A stretch of DNA of 64,000 nt from positions 372,001 through 436,000 of the forward strand of contig NZ_JBLWFT010000001.1 in NCBI RefSeq assembly GCF_048323695.1, in the 5' to 3' direction. Below the pieces are notes generated by a model. It was not told the origin of the DNA, did no database searches, and worked only from the letters and a program-made list of their open reading frames with translations. The position numbers were made by a program, and so were the translations under genes. Shown in pieces: positions 1 through 8,051 of the stretch. The stretch comes from Aquisalimonas sp007126095. Its GTDB lineage: Bacteria > Pseudomonadota > Gammaproteobacteria > Nitrococcales > Aquisalimonadaceae. The first letter of the stretch is position 1, and the number at the start of each line of letters is the position of its first letter.

Positions 1-152
1 ACCCGGCGGCGGCGCTGGAGGCGATGTGCGCCTTGGCACGCTCCTGCCATGCAGAGGCCGTCGGCGATCACGTGACCACCTCCCACGAACTGCAGCTTCT
101 GAAGGCGGTAGGTGTCCGGTACTGGCAGGGCCCGTGCGAGATCGCTCCGTAG
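1..152 (+). CDS. C-terminal end of an EAL-domain-like protein (partial)
   Basis: An open frame enters from the left edge (reading from base 3) and stops with TAG at 150-152, leaving about 49 residues. The stretch reads ARSCHAEAVGDHVTTSHELQ followed by LLKAVGVRYWQG. It aligns by eye with the last part of EAL phosphodiesterase domains, where a residue run like VVAEGVET is followed by a helix and a GxxxxQGY motif. The usual EGVET and GY residues are replaced here, so if it is an EAL domain it is a diverged one. The fragment is too short to judge activity. The same strand carries another EAL protein 1.2 kb downstream. Confidence 0.45.
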   Translation, partial: PAAALEAMCALARSCHAEAVGDHVTTSHELQLLKAVGVRYWQGPCEIAP

Positions 153-163
153 GAGACGCGGAC

Positions 164-370
164 TCAGTCGTCGATGGCTTCGCAGACGATATCGGTAATC
201 TCCACGGCAATCGTTCTGCCGTTGGCATCCACGGAGACTTCCTCGAATTCCAGTTCCCGCTTTGCCAGGGTTTTTGCCGCCTCAAGCGTTTCGGCCTCGA
301 CGACCACGCCTTCTTCTTCTGCTCCGTGGTCCTGTGCGGTTGCAGGCACACGGCACCTCCACAGCGCCAT
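164..370 (-). CDS. small hypothetical protein (68 aa)
   Basis: I do not recognise a family. The protein is acidic and has no signal peptide or membrane segment. Its central part (VVVEAETLEAAKTLAKREL) looks like a strand-helix unit and the rest alternates charged and hydrophobic residues, ending in ITDIVCEAIDD. A good ribosome site, GGAGG seven bases before the ATG, supports translation from 370. It faces the end of the EAL-like fragment, with 11 bases between the two stops. It reads toward that gene and away from the TetR gene. Function unknown. Confidence 0.55.
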   Translation of the reverse strand: MALWRCRVPATAQDHGAEEEGVVVEAETLEAAKTLAKRELEFEEVSVDANGRTIAVEITDIVCEAIDD

Positions 371-485
371 GAGATGTCCTCCCGTGTAGCGATTACGGCT
401 CGACTCGTTACCTCGTCATGCCGTCACTCCAAGACTAGCGCTTCCTGCCGCCGCACGTCGAGACCCGATACATGGATGCCAGCGC

Positions 486-1193
486 TCAGGAGTGGGAACC
501 TGTGTCGGGTGTGCCGTTGGCCGCTGCATCATCGCGCGCCGCCTGCCCGCTACGGGAGCCGCCGATAATTGCGCGGAAGATACCGGTGAGCTGGCGTTCC
601 ATCTGGTCTGCGTCGAGGCCGGTATCCCCGGATAGCCATTCCACCAGCAGCTCGTTGGTTGCCCCGACCAGGGCCACGCCCGCGAGGCGGTAGTCCGCTG
701 GCGCTAGTATGCCGCGGTCGGCCATGTGGCCTGCGGCCCCGGCGATGACCTCGGCGAAGTGACGGATCACGTCCCGTCGCCGGCTCTCCAGTTCGCGGCT
801 CACGCCAACGGTTTCCACCAGGGCAAGGCGTGCCCGGGTGGGGTTGTTCATGCACAGCCGGGCAAACCCGCGCAGGGCGTCAAGCACCCGCTCCACGGGG
901 TCGTCGTCTTCGCGAGCGCGGAGCCGCTCCATGACCACGGTCAGCGCATCGTCGATGAATCTATCGAACAGGGCGGTCAGGAGCTCTTCGCGGGAGCGGA
1001 AATGCTCGTAGAAGTGGCGGGTTGTCACGCGCGCATGGGCGCACAGCCGCTCGATGGATGTGTTGGGATAGCCGTCCCTGCCCATGAGCTCCAGACCGCT
1101 GAGCAGCAGGCGCTCGCGGCGTTCTTCGCGCAGCTCTTCCTTGGTTCGGCCGCGGTAACGACGGGATGTGGGCTGATTCGGGCTCTTTGCCAT
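486..1193 (-). CDS. TetR/AcrR-family transcriptional regulator
   Basis: A 235-residue protein with the TetR layout: a basic N-terminal tail, then a helix-turn-helix over roughly residues 25-70. The signature GYPNTSIERLCAHARVTTRH followed by FYEHFRSREELL is typical of the DNA recognition helix and the conserved FYxHF element. The rest (residues 80-210) is helical and would be the ligand and dimer domain, unique to each regulator. The C-terminal 20 residues are polar and low complexity. It is divergent from the GGDEF/EAL gene, with a 176-base gap that could hold operators for both. No enzyme or pump gene is adjacent, so the ligand cannot be inferred. Confidence 0.9.
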   Translation of the reverse strand: MAKSPNQPTSRRYRGRTKEELREERRERLLLSGLELMGRDGYPNTSIERLCAHARVTTRHFYEHFRSREELLTALFDRFIDDALTVVMERLRAREDDDPVERVLDALRGFARLCMNNPTRARLALVETVGVSRELESRRRDVIRHFAEVIAGAAGHMADRGILAPADYRLAGVALVGATNELLVEWLSGDTGLDADQMERQLTGIFRAIIGGSRSGQAARDDAAANGTPDTGSHS

Positions 1194-1369
1194 GGGATGC
1201 TCTGTTTGGATGTGATTTCCGGATTATTGAGCAAGCCGGGGGGCGATGTCCAAGGCGGGTGTCGTTAATGAGAGCTGGTTGGTCGTTTGGCCTCTCAAGG
1301 CGTGACATTATCGCCCGAGCGCGATCGCGAACCGGCTCGCCGGTTCAAGGAAGGACAGGGCGGGAGTGT

Positions 1370-4300
1370 ATGCGAAAAGACCATCAACTTCCCCGGTTGC
1401 CGGCCCGTGTTGCGTTGCTGTACGCGCTAGTGGCGGGGTTGTGGATTCTGTTCAGCGACTCCGCGCTCGTGGCGGTGGGGCTGGATCCCGAGGCCCACGC
1501 CCTGATCAGCATGGGCAAGGGCTTTGCCTTCGTCGCGGTGACGGCGGTCCTGCTGTTTATTGCGCTCCGCAGTGGCGTCTCCGGGCAACTGCGCGCCTTT
1601 GATGCAATGGAAGACGCGGAACAACGTCAGCGCCAGCGGGTCGAGGCGCTTCCGCACGCCTTCCTGGAAGTGGATGTGGGCGGCGTAATCCGGTTCGGTA
1701 ACCCGGAAGCGGAGCGGATGTTCGGCGTGGCCGGACCGTCGCTGACCGGCACGGAGCTCGGTGAGCTCCTGCGTGGCCTGAGTGCGCACCAGCAGCTGTC
1801 CGCGGCACTGGAACTCGTGCGCTGCGACAGCGATGGCGCCGGCAGTTTTCGCGGCCAACTGGCGGCGGACACCACCGAGCCGGTGGAGCTGCGCGTCGAC
1901 TGGTCCATCGACCCCTACGGACCGGCCGGCCGACAGCTCGTGGCGGTGGTGACCGATATTACCGCCTGGGTGAGGGCGTCTGCCGAGAGCCGACGGTTGG
2001 CCACCGTGCTCGAGGCCACGACGGATCTCGTGGCGACGCTTACTCCGGAAGGTGACATCACCTACCTCAACCGGGCCGGACGTGCGCTGCTGGGTGTGCA
2101 ACGGGAGGCGGTGGACGGCACGCTGGAGGCACAGCAGTTCATGCCCTTCTGGGCGCAGCGGCTGGCCCGCGACTACGCCGTGCCGGAGGCGTTGCGCTCC
2201 GGTACCTGGAGTGGCGAGATGGCGCTCAAGACCCGCAGCGGCCGCGAGCTGCCGGTCTCCCAGGTGGTTGTCGCCCATCGCGATGATCAGGGGCAGGTGC
2301 AGTATCTGTCCACGATCGCGCGTGACATCTCCGAACGCAAGGTCATGGACGAGGCCCTGTACGCGTCCCGCGAGCAGTACCGCTCCCTGGTGGAGAATAC
2401 CCATGACGGCCTGGTGGTGTCCCAGCACGGCCGTGTGCGGTACGTCAATCCGCAGCTCGCGAACCTGCTCGGCTTCGTGTCGGCGGAGTACACGGCCGGC
2501 TCATCCATGGCGTTCGTGCACCCGGAAGACCGTGACCGCGTGCGGGAATGGTACCGCTCCATTCAACGGGGTGACGGTGCCGAGCCGTGCATGCGGTTCC
2601 GTTTTCTGACCGTGACGGGGGGTGTGTGCTGGGTGGAGGGCAAGGCCAGCACGATACTGTGGGAAGGTGCTGACGCGACGTTGTCGTTCTTCACCGATAT
2701 CACCGAGCAGGTCCAGGCAGAGGGGCGCCTGGAGTATCTGGCAGAATACGATGCCCTCACCGGGCTCCCCAATCGCGATCTCTTTCTCGCCCGGCTGGAT
2801 GATGCCATTACCCACGGTGAGGCCCAGGATGGCGCCGTTGGGGTGGTCTATCTCAACCTCACCCGCTTCCAGATCTTCAACGACAGCTACGGCCACGAAC
2901 TGGGTGACCGGTTGCTGCGGGCCGTGGCGGAGCGTCTGGCGGACGCTGTCGACGACGGGGATGTTGTCTCCCGGGTCGGGGGTGACGAGTTCGCGGTCAT
3001 TCTCGACGGTCTTCCGGACGCGGATGCCATTCCTCCGGGCGTGCGCGCCCTGCTGACGTCCATGGAGGAGCCCTTCCGCGTGCAGGGGCACGAGTTCTAC
3101 GTCAGCGCCAGTGCCGGGATAGCCGTCTACCCGGAGGATGGGGCCCGGCCCGAGTTGCTGTTGCGCAATGCCGCGAGTGCCCTGGACGCGGTAAAGAAGT
3201 CCGGTGCCGGCGCGTACCATTACTACGCGGCTGGGCTGAACGAGAATGCGCGCCGCCGGTTGGCACTGGAGACCGACCTTCGCCATGCGCTGGGTCGAGG
3301 TGAGTTCGAACTGCATTTCCAACCCCAGGCCGATATGCAGAACGGGCGGCTGACCGGAGCGGAAGCCCTGCTGCGCTGGAATCATTCCGAGCGCGGGCTG
3401 GTGATGCCGGGGGACTTCATCCCGTTGCTGGAAGAGAGCGAGCTGATCCTCGATGTGGGCGCGTGGGTGCTGGAACAGGCCTGCCTTGCCCAGCGCCGGT
3501 GGTGGCGGGAGCACGGGCAGGATCTGGTGGTATCCGTGAACCTGTCGGCGCGACAGCTCGATGACCCTCAGCTGGTGGATCGCGTGCGGCAGATCCTTGA
3601 CCGCACGGATGTCGATCCGCGCCGGGTAGAGCTGGAGATCACCGAGAGTTCACTCGTCCATCACCCGGAAGAGGCGGCGGCGACCCTGGAAGCGCTCAAA
3701 CGGCTCGGGCTCAGCCTGGCCGTGGACGATTTCGGCACCGGATACTCCAGCCTCAGCTACTTCCGCCGGTTTCCCGTGGACACGCTCAAGATCGACAAGG
3801 CGTTCGTCAGTGAACTGACCCGGGATCCCGACACCGCGGGCATCGTTCGCGCCATTATCGCCATGGCGGACAGCCTGCACTGCCATATCGTTGCCGAGGG
3901 GGTCGAGACCCTGGGGCAGCTCCGGATGCTGCGCCAGTATGGATGCAACTGGATGCAGGGGTATCTCCTCAGCCGGCCGTTGCCCGAGGCTGCATTCGAT
4001 GACCTGGTCCGCGGCGGAGACGGGTTCCAGGTGGCGGATGCCGACGACACCGACGGTGCCGGTCTGCTGCTTGTCGGTAGTGACGATGCCGTTCGCCGGC
4101 AGCTGGAGGCGGTGACGCATGAACACCGATTGCCAGTAGCCCGTGTGGCGACCACGGACGAGGCCTTCGAGTGGCTGGCGACGCGGGAGACGGCGGTAAT
4201 GATTGTTGACCAGAACGCGTACGACAGCGACATGACGCCGTTCGCGGCGCGGGTTCAGGATCTCCATCCGCGGGTCGGGCGGCTCTTGATGGGGGGAGTC

Positions 4301-4504
4301 GGCGAGGTGCTCGTCGGTGCCCATCAGGTGGGGCAGCAGCGCGCGTTTCAGCGCTTCGTCGACCAGGCAGCGTCCGAGTCCGTGCTGCAGCAGGTCGTGC
4401 AGGATGCCATCGGCGCGTATGCGCAGAAGCGGGAACGCGGCGCCATTGGCGGCCGTGCCGGTGGCCGCAGCCAGCAGCGTCAGTCGGCGTCGCGGGGTGC
4501 GTAG
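1370..4504 (+). CDS. membrane PAS-GGDEF-EAL protein with C-terminal degenerate receiver
   Basis: This is a cyclic-di-GMP signalling protein of about 1044 residues from the ATG at 1370; upstream in-frame codons do not look coding. Two membrane helices lie at about residues 13-32 and 50-66. Three PAS-like domains follow (about 95-200, 205-325, 330-445). The GGDEF domain has an intact RVGGDEFAV motif near residue 537, but the metal-binding aspartate of the usual LDLDRF element is asparagine (YLNLTRF), and no RxxD inhibitory site is seen. The EAL domain looks complete: GAEALLRW, VELEITESSL, DDFGTGYSS, LKIDKAF and VAEGVET are all present. Residues 890-1020 resemble a receiver domain. I infer a phosphodiesterase whose GGDEF half is inactive or only binds GTP. 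Its last 25 bases overlap the convergent gene. Confidence 0.9.
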   Translation: MRKDHQLPRLPARVALLYALVAGLWILFSDSALVAVGLDPEAHALISMGKGFAFVAVTAVLLFIALRSGVSGQLRAFDAMEDAEQRQRQRVEALPHAFLEVDVGGVIRFGNPEAERMFGVAGPSLTGTELGELLRGLSAHQQLSAALELVRCDSDGAGSFRGQLAADTTEPVELRVDWSIDPYGPAGRQLVAVVTDITAWVRASAESRRLATVLEATTDLVATLTPEGDITYLNRAGRALLGVQREAVDGTLEAQQFMPFWAQRLARDYAVPEALRSGTWSGEMALKTRSGRELPVSQVVVAHRDDQGQVQYLSTIARDISERKVMDEALYASREQYRSLVENTHDGLVVSQHGRVRYVNPQLANLLGFVSAEYTAGSSMAFVHPEDRDRVREWYRSIQRGDGAEPCMRFRFLTVTGGVCWVEGKASTILWEGADATLSFFTDITEQVQAEGRLEYLAEYDALTGLPNRDLFLARLDDAITHGEAQDGAVGVVYLNLTRFQIFNDSYGHELGDRLLRAVAERLADAVDDGDVVSRVGGDEFAVILDGLPDADAIPPGVRALLTSMEEPFRVQGHEFYVSASAGIAVYPEDGARPELLLRNAASALDAVKKSGAGAYHYYAAGLNENARRRLALETDLRHALGRGEFELHFQPQADMQNGRLTGAEALLRWNHSERGLVMPGDFIPLLEESELILDVGAWVLEQACLAQRRWWREHGQDLVVSVNLSARQLDDPQLVDRVRQILDRTDVDPRRVELEITESSLVHHPEEAAATLEALKRLGLSLAVDDFGTGYSSLSYFRRFPVDTLKIDKAFVSELTRDPDTAGIVRAIIAMADSLHCHIVAEGVETLGQLRMLRQYGCNWMQGYLLSRPLPEAAFDDLVRGGDGFQVADADDTDGAGLLLVGSDDAVRRQLEAVTHEHRLPVARVATTDEAFEWLATRETAVMIVDQNAYDSDMTPFAARVQDLHPRVGRLLMGGVGEVLVGAHQVGQQRAFQRFVDQAASESVLQQVVQDAIGAYAQKRERGAIGGRAGGRSQQRQSASRGA

Positions 4505-4956
4505 CGCTGGAGCTGTTCCAGGAGCTCTGCGGTACGGCGCGCCGGCAGTGGAGGAGCTGCTGCGGGCTGCAGCTCTGCCAGACGTGCGCGGGTCCAGGGG
4601 GCGTCGCCCTGACGCAGCGTCTCGAGGGTGCCCCACCAGCGCACCTGGAAGACCGGAGCCGCACAGGCGTTGACCGCGTCACGGAGCTCCGCGCTCGTGC
4701 CCCTGATCTCCAGCCCGGCCAGCGCGTCCTGGAGCACGTCGCGCAGGCGGATGTAATCCAGCCCGTCGAGCCCCCGGCGGCGAGGCTCCACGCGCGCCAG
4801 ATAATGGCCCATTTCGCTGCGGCCGGAAAACCAGACCATGACGGTGGAGGCGTCGCCGCCCGAGTCGGTGACCAGGCCGAGGCGATAGCGACGCGGGTCG
4901 CGCGCTGCCATCAGCGCATCGATCTCCGCGATGTCCTTGCCTTCCCATGGAAACAT
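4480..4956 (-). CDS. hypothetical protein downstream of ffs
   Basis: The frame runs to an ATG at 5013, but I prefer the ATG at 4956 (MFPWEGKDIAEIDALMAARD) because the longer start would lie inside the SRP RNA gene. That gives 158 residues. The protein is soluble, mixed alpha/beta, with a tryptophan-rich segment (QVRWWGTLETLRQGDAPWTR) and a C-terminal helix. I recognise no catalytic motif or family. It would be read by transcription continuing from tRNA-Ser and ffs just upstream on the same strand. Its 3' end overlaps the end of the GGDEF/EAL gene by 25 bases. No function is proposed. Confidence 0.65.
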   Translation of the reverse strand: MFPWEGKDIAEIDALMAARDPRRYRLGLVTDSGGDASTVMVWFSGRSEMGHYLARVEPRRRGLDGLDYIRLRDVLQDALAGLEIRGTSAELRDAVNACAAPVFQVRWWGTLETLRQGDAPWTRARLAELQPAAAPPLPARRTAELLEQLQRYAPRDAD

Positions 4957-4991
4957 GTGCGCGGGTGGTCCGGATGGGGGAGCTGAAATAG

Positions 4992-5088
4992 GGAGGCGGC
5001 GAATACCAGCCACACCCCGGCGCCCGAGTCCACTGCTGCGGCTGCTCCCTTCCGGGCCTGACCGGGTTCACAGCTTATCGCCGCGGGG
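4992..5088 (-). ncRNA. ffs: signal recognition particle RNA (4.5S, small bacterial type)
   Basis: On the minus strand the conserved SRP apical loop is present: GGTCAGGCCCGGAAGGGAGC followed by AGCC, matching the GGUCAGGUCCGGAAGGAAGCAGCC core of 4.5S RNA. The flanking arms pair, including GCGGCGA near the 5' end with TCGCCGC near the 3' end. The RNA binds Ffh and targets nascent membrane proteins. Ends are approximate. It sits between tRNA-Ser and a hypothetical gene on the same strand and diverges from dnaX, an arrangement common in gammaproteobacteria. Confidence 0.92.
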
Positions 5089-5130
5089 GGACCGGCACCG
5101 CCGCCATTGAATCGGCACTGCCTAACTGAA

Positions 5131-5223
<93 letters not shown>

Positions 5224-5256
5224 GGTCTACGATGGTGCGTGCCATCGAGGGCGGGA

Positions 5257-5285
5257 AGATTAAACCAGAACAGCTGCTGGTGCAA
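5257..5285 (-). promoter_or_regulatory. sigma-70 promoter of tRNA-Ser/ffs with GC-rich discriminator
   Basis: On the minus strand the -35 box TTGCAC (5280-5285) is followed by exactly 17 bases and the -10 box TAATCT (5257-5262). Directly downstream is TCCCGCCCTC, a GC-rich discriminator of the kind found at stable-RNA promoters under stringent control. The transcript would start about 27 bases before the tRNA 5' end. Confidence 0.75.
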
Positions 5286-5319
5286 TGCATCCGGTGACGG
5301 GCGAGGGGCTGTCGGGAGG

Positions 5320-5328
5320 TGTTACAAT
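5320..5328 (+). promoter_or_regulatory. extended -10 promoter upstream of dnaX
   Basis: TGTTACAAT fits the extended -10 form TGnTATAAT with one mismatch. No good -35 box is found 17 bases upstream, as is usual for extended -10 promoters. It lies 36 bases before the dnaX start codon and would leave a short leader. Confidence 0.5.
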
Positions 5329-5363
5329 TCCGTCCACTTGGGACAGGGTTGGCGACTACCGGC

Positions 5364-7088
5364 ATGAGTTATCAGGTACTGGCGCGCAAGTACAGGCCGA
5401 GAAGCTTTGCGGACATGGCGGGTCAGGAGCACGTGCTGCGTGCGCTGATCAACGGTCTGGAGAACGACCGCCTGCACCACGCCTACCTCTTCACCGGCAC
5501 CCGCGGCGTGGGCAAGACCACGGTCGCCCGGGTACTCGCCAAGTGCCTGAACTGCGAAACCGGCGTCACCAGTGAACCCTGCGGCACCTGTAGTGCGTGC
5601 ACATCCATCGACGAGGGCCGTTTCGTCGATCTGATCGAGGTGGACGCGGCCTCGCGCACCCGGGTGGAAGACACCCGCGAGCTGCTGGATAACGTGCAGT
5701 ATGCGCCGACCCACGGGCGCTACAAGATCTACCTGGTGGACGAAGTGCACATGCTGTCCACCCACAGCTTCAATGCGCTGCTGAAGACGCTGGAAGAGCC
5801 GCCTCCCCACGTGAAGTTCCTGCTGGCCACCACCGACCCGCAAAAGGTGCCGGTGACCATTCTCTCGCGCTGTCTCCAGTTCAACCTGAAGCGGTTGCCG
5901 GCGAGTCTGATCGCGGATTATCTGGGCCGGGTGCTGCAGCAGGAGGGGATCACCGCGGAGGCGCCGGGGCTTGCCCGGCTCGCGCGGGCAGCGGACGGCA
6001 GCATGCGCGATGCCCTCAGCCTCACGGATCAGGCCCTGGCGTTCGGTGGTGGACAGGTCACCGACGACGACGTGCGCGGCATGCTGGGGAGCATCGAGGA
6101 TCACAGCGTGCTCGACATCATCGAGGCACTGGCCGGTCAGGATGGCGACGGGCTCATGGGCGTGGTGGATCAGCTCGCCGAGCGCAGCCCCGATTTCGCG
6201 GACGTGCTCGCCGCCATTCTGACCAACCTCCACCTGATCGGTCTGTTGCAGACGGTGCCCCGGTCCGTGGACGCGGACCATCCCGACCATGGCCGCCTGC
6301 AGGCGCTTTCCGGTGCACTGACACCAGAGGATGTCCAGCTATTCTACCAGATCGCGCTCACCGGGCGCCGTGACCTGCCGCTGGCGCCGGAGCCGCGCAT
6401 GGGTTTCGAGATGGTGCTGCTGCGCATGCTGGCGTTTCGTCCGGATGATGGCAGCGCACCGCCCGCGGCGGGGAGTGGCCCGGCCTCGGGCCGCACTACC
6501 GGGCAGCAGCGCGGCGCGACCGAAAGCGCCGGGCCGACGCCGGCCGTTTCCGCGGCCAAGGAACCCGCCGAGGGTGCACCGGAGCCGGCCGCTGAACACG
6601 GTGTCGACCCCGCGGATGCCGCCAATGCAGCGATTGCCGACGCCCCAGCCGCACCGACTGCAGAGCCCGGTGCCCCGGTGCGTGCTGATGCACTGCCGCC
6701 CTGGCACGAGCTGGTCCCGCACCTGACGCTGTCCGGCATGGCGCAGGCACTGGCGATGCAGTGCCGCTGGGGCGGGTATGCCGACGGCGTGGTGACGCTC
6801 TGCCTCGACCAGCGGCACCGCTCCCTGCGGAACAAACAGGTGGAGCAGCGGATCGAATCAGCGTTGAGCAGCCACCTCGGGGGCGCTGTCACCGTCCGCT
6901 TCCAGATGGAGCGCACGGACGCGGAGGAAGACGCGCTGGAGCAGACGCCGGCGGAACGCGTGGAAGTCGCGCGCCGCCGGCGTCAGGAAGCGGCCGAGGA
7001 GGCAATCCGGGAGGATCCGACCATTGCCGACATGCAGCAGCGCTTCGGTGCCGAGGTGCTGCCGGATTCAATTCAGCCCGCGGAGTGA
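5364..7088 (+). CDS. dnaX: DNA polymerase III subunits tau/gamma (clamp loader ATPase)
   Basis: DnaX drives loading of the sliding clamp and, as tau, links the polymerase cores to DnaB at the fork. The start at 5364 (MSYQVLARKYRPRSF) is the family start; the frame extends 15 codons upstream without a ribosome site. Walker A is GTRGVGKT at residues 45-52, four zinc cysteines lie at 61-79 (CLNC, CGTC and C79), followed by Walker B LVDEVHML and the sensor motif TILSRC. After residue 350 an Ala/Pro-rich linker leads into the tau C-terminal domain. Length 574. I saw no A-rich slippery heptamer of the E. coli type, so production of gamma is uncertain. First gene of dnaX-ybaB-recR. Confidence 0.97.
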   Translation: MSYQVLARKYRPRSFADMAGQEHVLRALINGLENDRLHHAYLFTGTRGVGKTTVARVLAKCLNCETGVTSEPCGTCSACTSIDEGRFVDLIEVDAASRTRVEDTRELLDNVQYAPTHGRYKIYLVDEVHMLSTHSFNALLKTLEEPPPHVKFLLATTDPQKVPVTILSRCLQFNLKRLPASLIADYLGRVLQQEGITAEAPGLARLARAADGSMRDALSLTDQALAFGGGQVTDDDVRGMLGSIEDHSVLDIIEALAGQDGDGLMGVVDQLAERSPDFADVLAAILTNLHLIGLLQTVPRSVDADHPDHGRLQALSGALTPEDVQLFYQIALTGRRDLPLAPEPRMGFEMVLLRMLAFRPDDGSAPPAAGSGPASGRTTGQQRGATESAGPTPAVSAAKEPAEGAPEPAAEHGVDPADAANAAIADAPAAPTAEPGAPVRADALPPWHELVPHLTLSGMAQALAMQCRWGGYADGVVTLCLDQRHRSLRNKQVEQRIESALSSHLGGAVTVRFQMERTDAEEDALEQTPAERVEVARRRRQEAAEEAIREDPTIADMQQRFGAEVLPDSIQPAE

Positions 7089-7121
7089 CCGCGGCGGTAA
7101 CGCAACAGCGAGGATGATGTC

Positions 7122-7451
7122 ATGAAAGGCGGTATGGGCAATCTGATGAAGCAGGCCCAGAAGATGCAGGCCGACATGCAGAAGGCGCAGGAAGAGATCG
7201 CGCAGATGGAGATCACCGGTCAGGCCGGTGGCGGCATGGTCTCGGTGGTCATCAATGGCAAGCACGAGTGCAAGCGTGTCGAGATCGATCCGAGCCTGTT
7301 CGGGGACGACGATGACCGTGACATGATCGCCGATCTGGTGGCGGCTGCCTTCAACGACGCCGTACGCAAGGTGCAGGATGCGACCCAGGAGCGCATGCAG
7401 GGCATGACTGAGGGTCTGGGCCTGCCGCCGGGAATGAAGCTGCCGTTCTGA
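7122..7451 (+). CDS. ybaB: YbaB/EbfC nucleoid-associated protein
   Basis: Small (109 aa) DNA-binding protein that dimerises as a pair of tweezers. The N-terminal amphipathic helix (GNLMKQAQKMQADMQKAQEE) is rich in Gln, Met and Lys, then comes the strand segment VSVVINGKHECKRVEIDPSL and a C-terminal helix ending GLPPGMKLPF. All are typical of the family. It lies 33 bases after dnaX and its stop abuts the recR start codon with no gap, the conserved dnaX-ybaB-recR order. A role in nucleoid structure or repair is known for homologues. Confidence 0.96.
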   Translation: MKGGMGNLMKQAQKMQADMQKAQEEIAQMEITGQAGGGMVSVVINGKHECKRVEIDPSLFGDDDDRDMIADLVAAAFNDAVRKVQDATQERMQGMTEGLGLPPGMKLPF

Positions 7452-8051
7452 ATGGCCTACTCACCACTGATCGAGCAGCTGATCGCCAGCCTGCGCAGTC
7501 TGCCGGGGGTCGGCCCCAAGAGCGCGCAGCGCATGGCTTTTCATCTGCTGCAGCGGGACCGACGTGGCGGCGCTGCGCTTGCGGAGGTACTCGGCGCCGC
7601 CATGGAGCGCGTTGGTGAGTGCCGCGACTGCCGCCTTCCCACGGAGGAGGAGCTATGCTCCATCTGCCGCAGCGAGGGGCGTGATGCCGGCGTGCTTTGT
7701 CTGGTGGAAAGCCCGTCCGACGTGTTCGCCCTGGACCAGGCCACCGATTACCACGGCCGCTATTTCGTGCTGGGCGGGCGGCTGTCGCCGCTGGATGGCA
7801 TCGGGCCCGCCGAGCTCGGGCTTGATCGGCTGGAGGAGCGGCTGCGCTCCGGTGAAATCCGCGAGGTGATTCTGGCGACAAGTCCCACGGTCGAGGGCGA
7901 GGCCACGGCACAGTACGTGGCCGAGCTGGCCCGGGAGAGTGGCGCAAGCTGCAGCCGCATTGCCCATGGTGTGCCCATGGGCGGTGAACTGGAGACGGTG
8001 GATAGTGGCACCCTGGGCCACGCCTTCGCCGGGCGCCGCAGCTACGAGTAA
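7452..8051 (+). CDS. recR: recombination mediator RecR
   Basis: RecR works with RecO (and RecF) to load RecA on SSB-coated single-stranded DNA at gaps. The 199-residue length is standard. The N-terminal helix-hairpin-helix (LRSLPGVGPKSAQRMAFHLL) binds DNA. A four-cysteine zinc motif lies at about residues 57-72 (CRDC ... CSIC). The Toprim domain follows with VLCLVESPSDVFAL. The start codon touches the ybaB stop, suggesting coupled translation. Its last 10 bases overlap the convergent rsgA. Confidence 0.97.
   Translation: MAYSPLIEQLIASLRSLPGVGPKSAQRMAFHLLQRDRRGGAALAEVLGAAMERVGECRDCRLPTEEELCSICRSEGRDAGVLCLVESPSDVFALDQATDYHGRYFVLGGRLSPLDGIGPAELGLDRLEERLRSGEIREVILATSPTVEGEATAQYVAELARESGASCSRIAHGVPMGGELETVDSGTLGHAFAGRRSYE

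Noticed and set aside
26..568. Open plus-strand frame of 180 codons
   Set aside because: It runs antisense through the 68-aa gene and into the TetR gene, has no ribosome site, and its Arg/Ser/Cys-rich translation looks like the opposite-strand reading of GC-rich coding DNA.
5364..7088. Programmed frameshift in dnaX
   Set aside because: I looked for an A AAA AAG-type heptamer with a following hairpin and found only short A runs such as GCAAAAGG near 5851, not in a slippery context. I therefore do not claim a gamma product.
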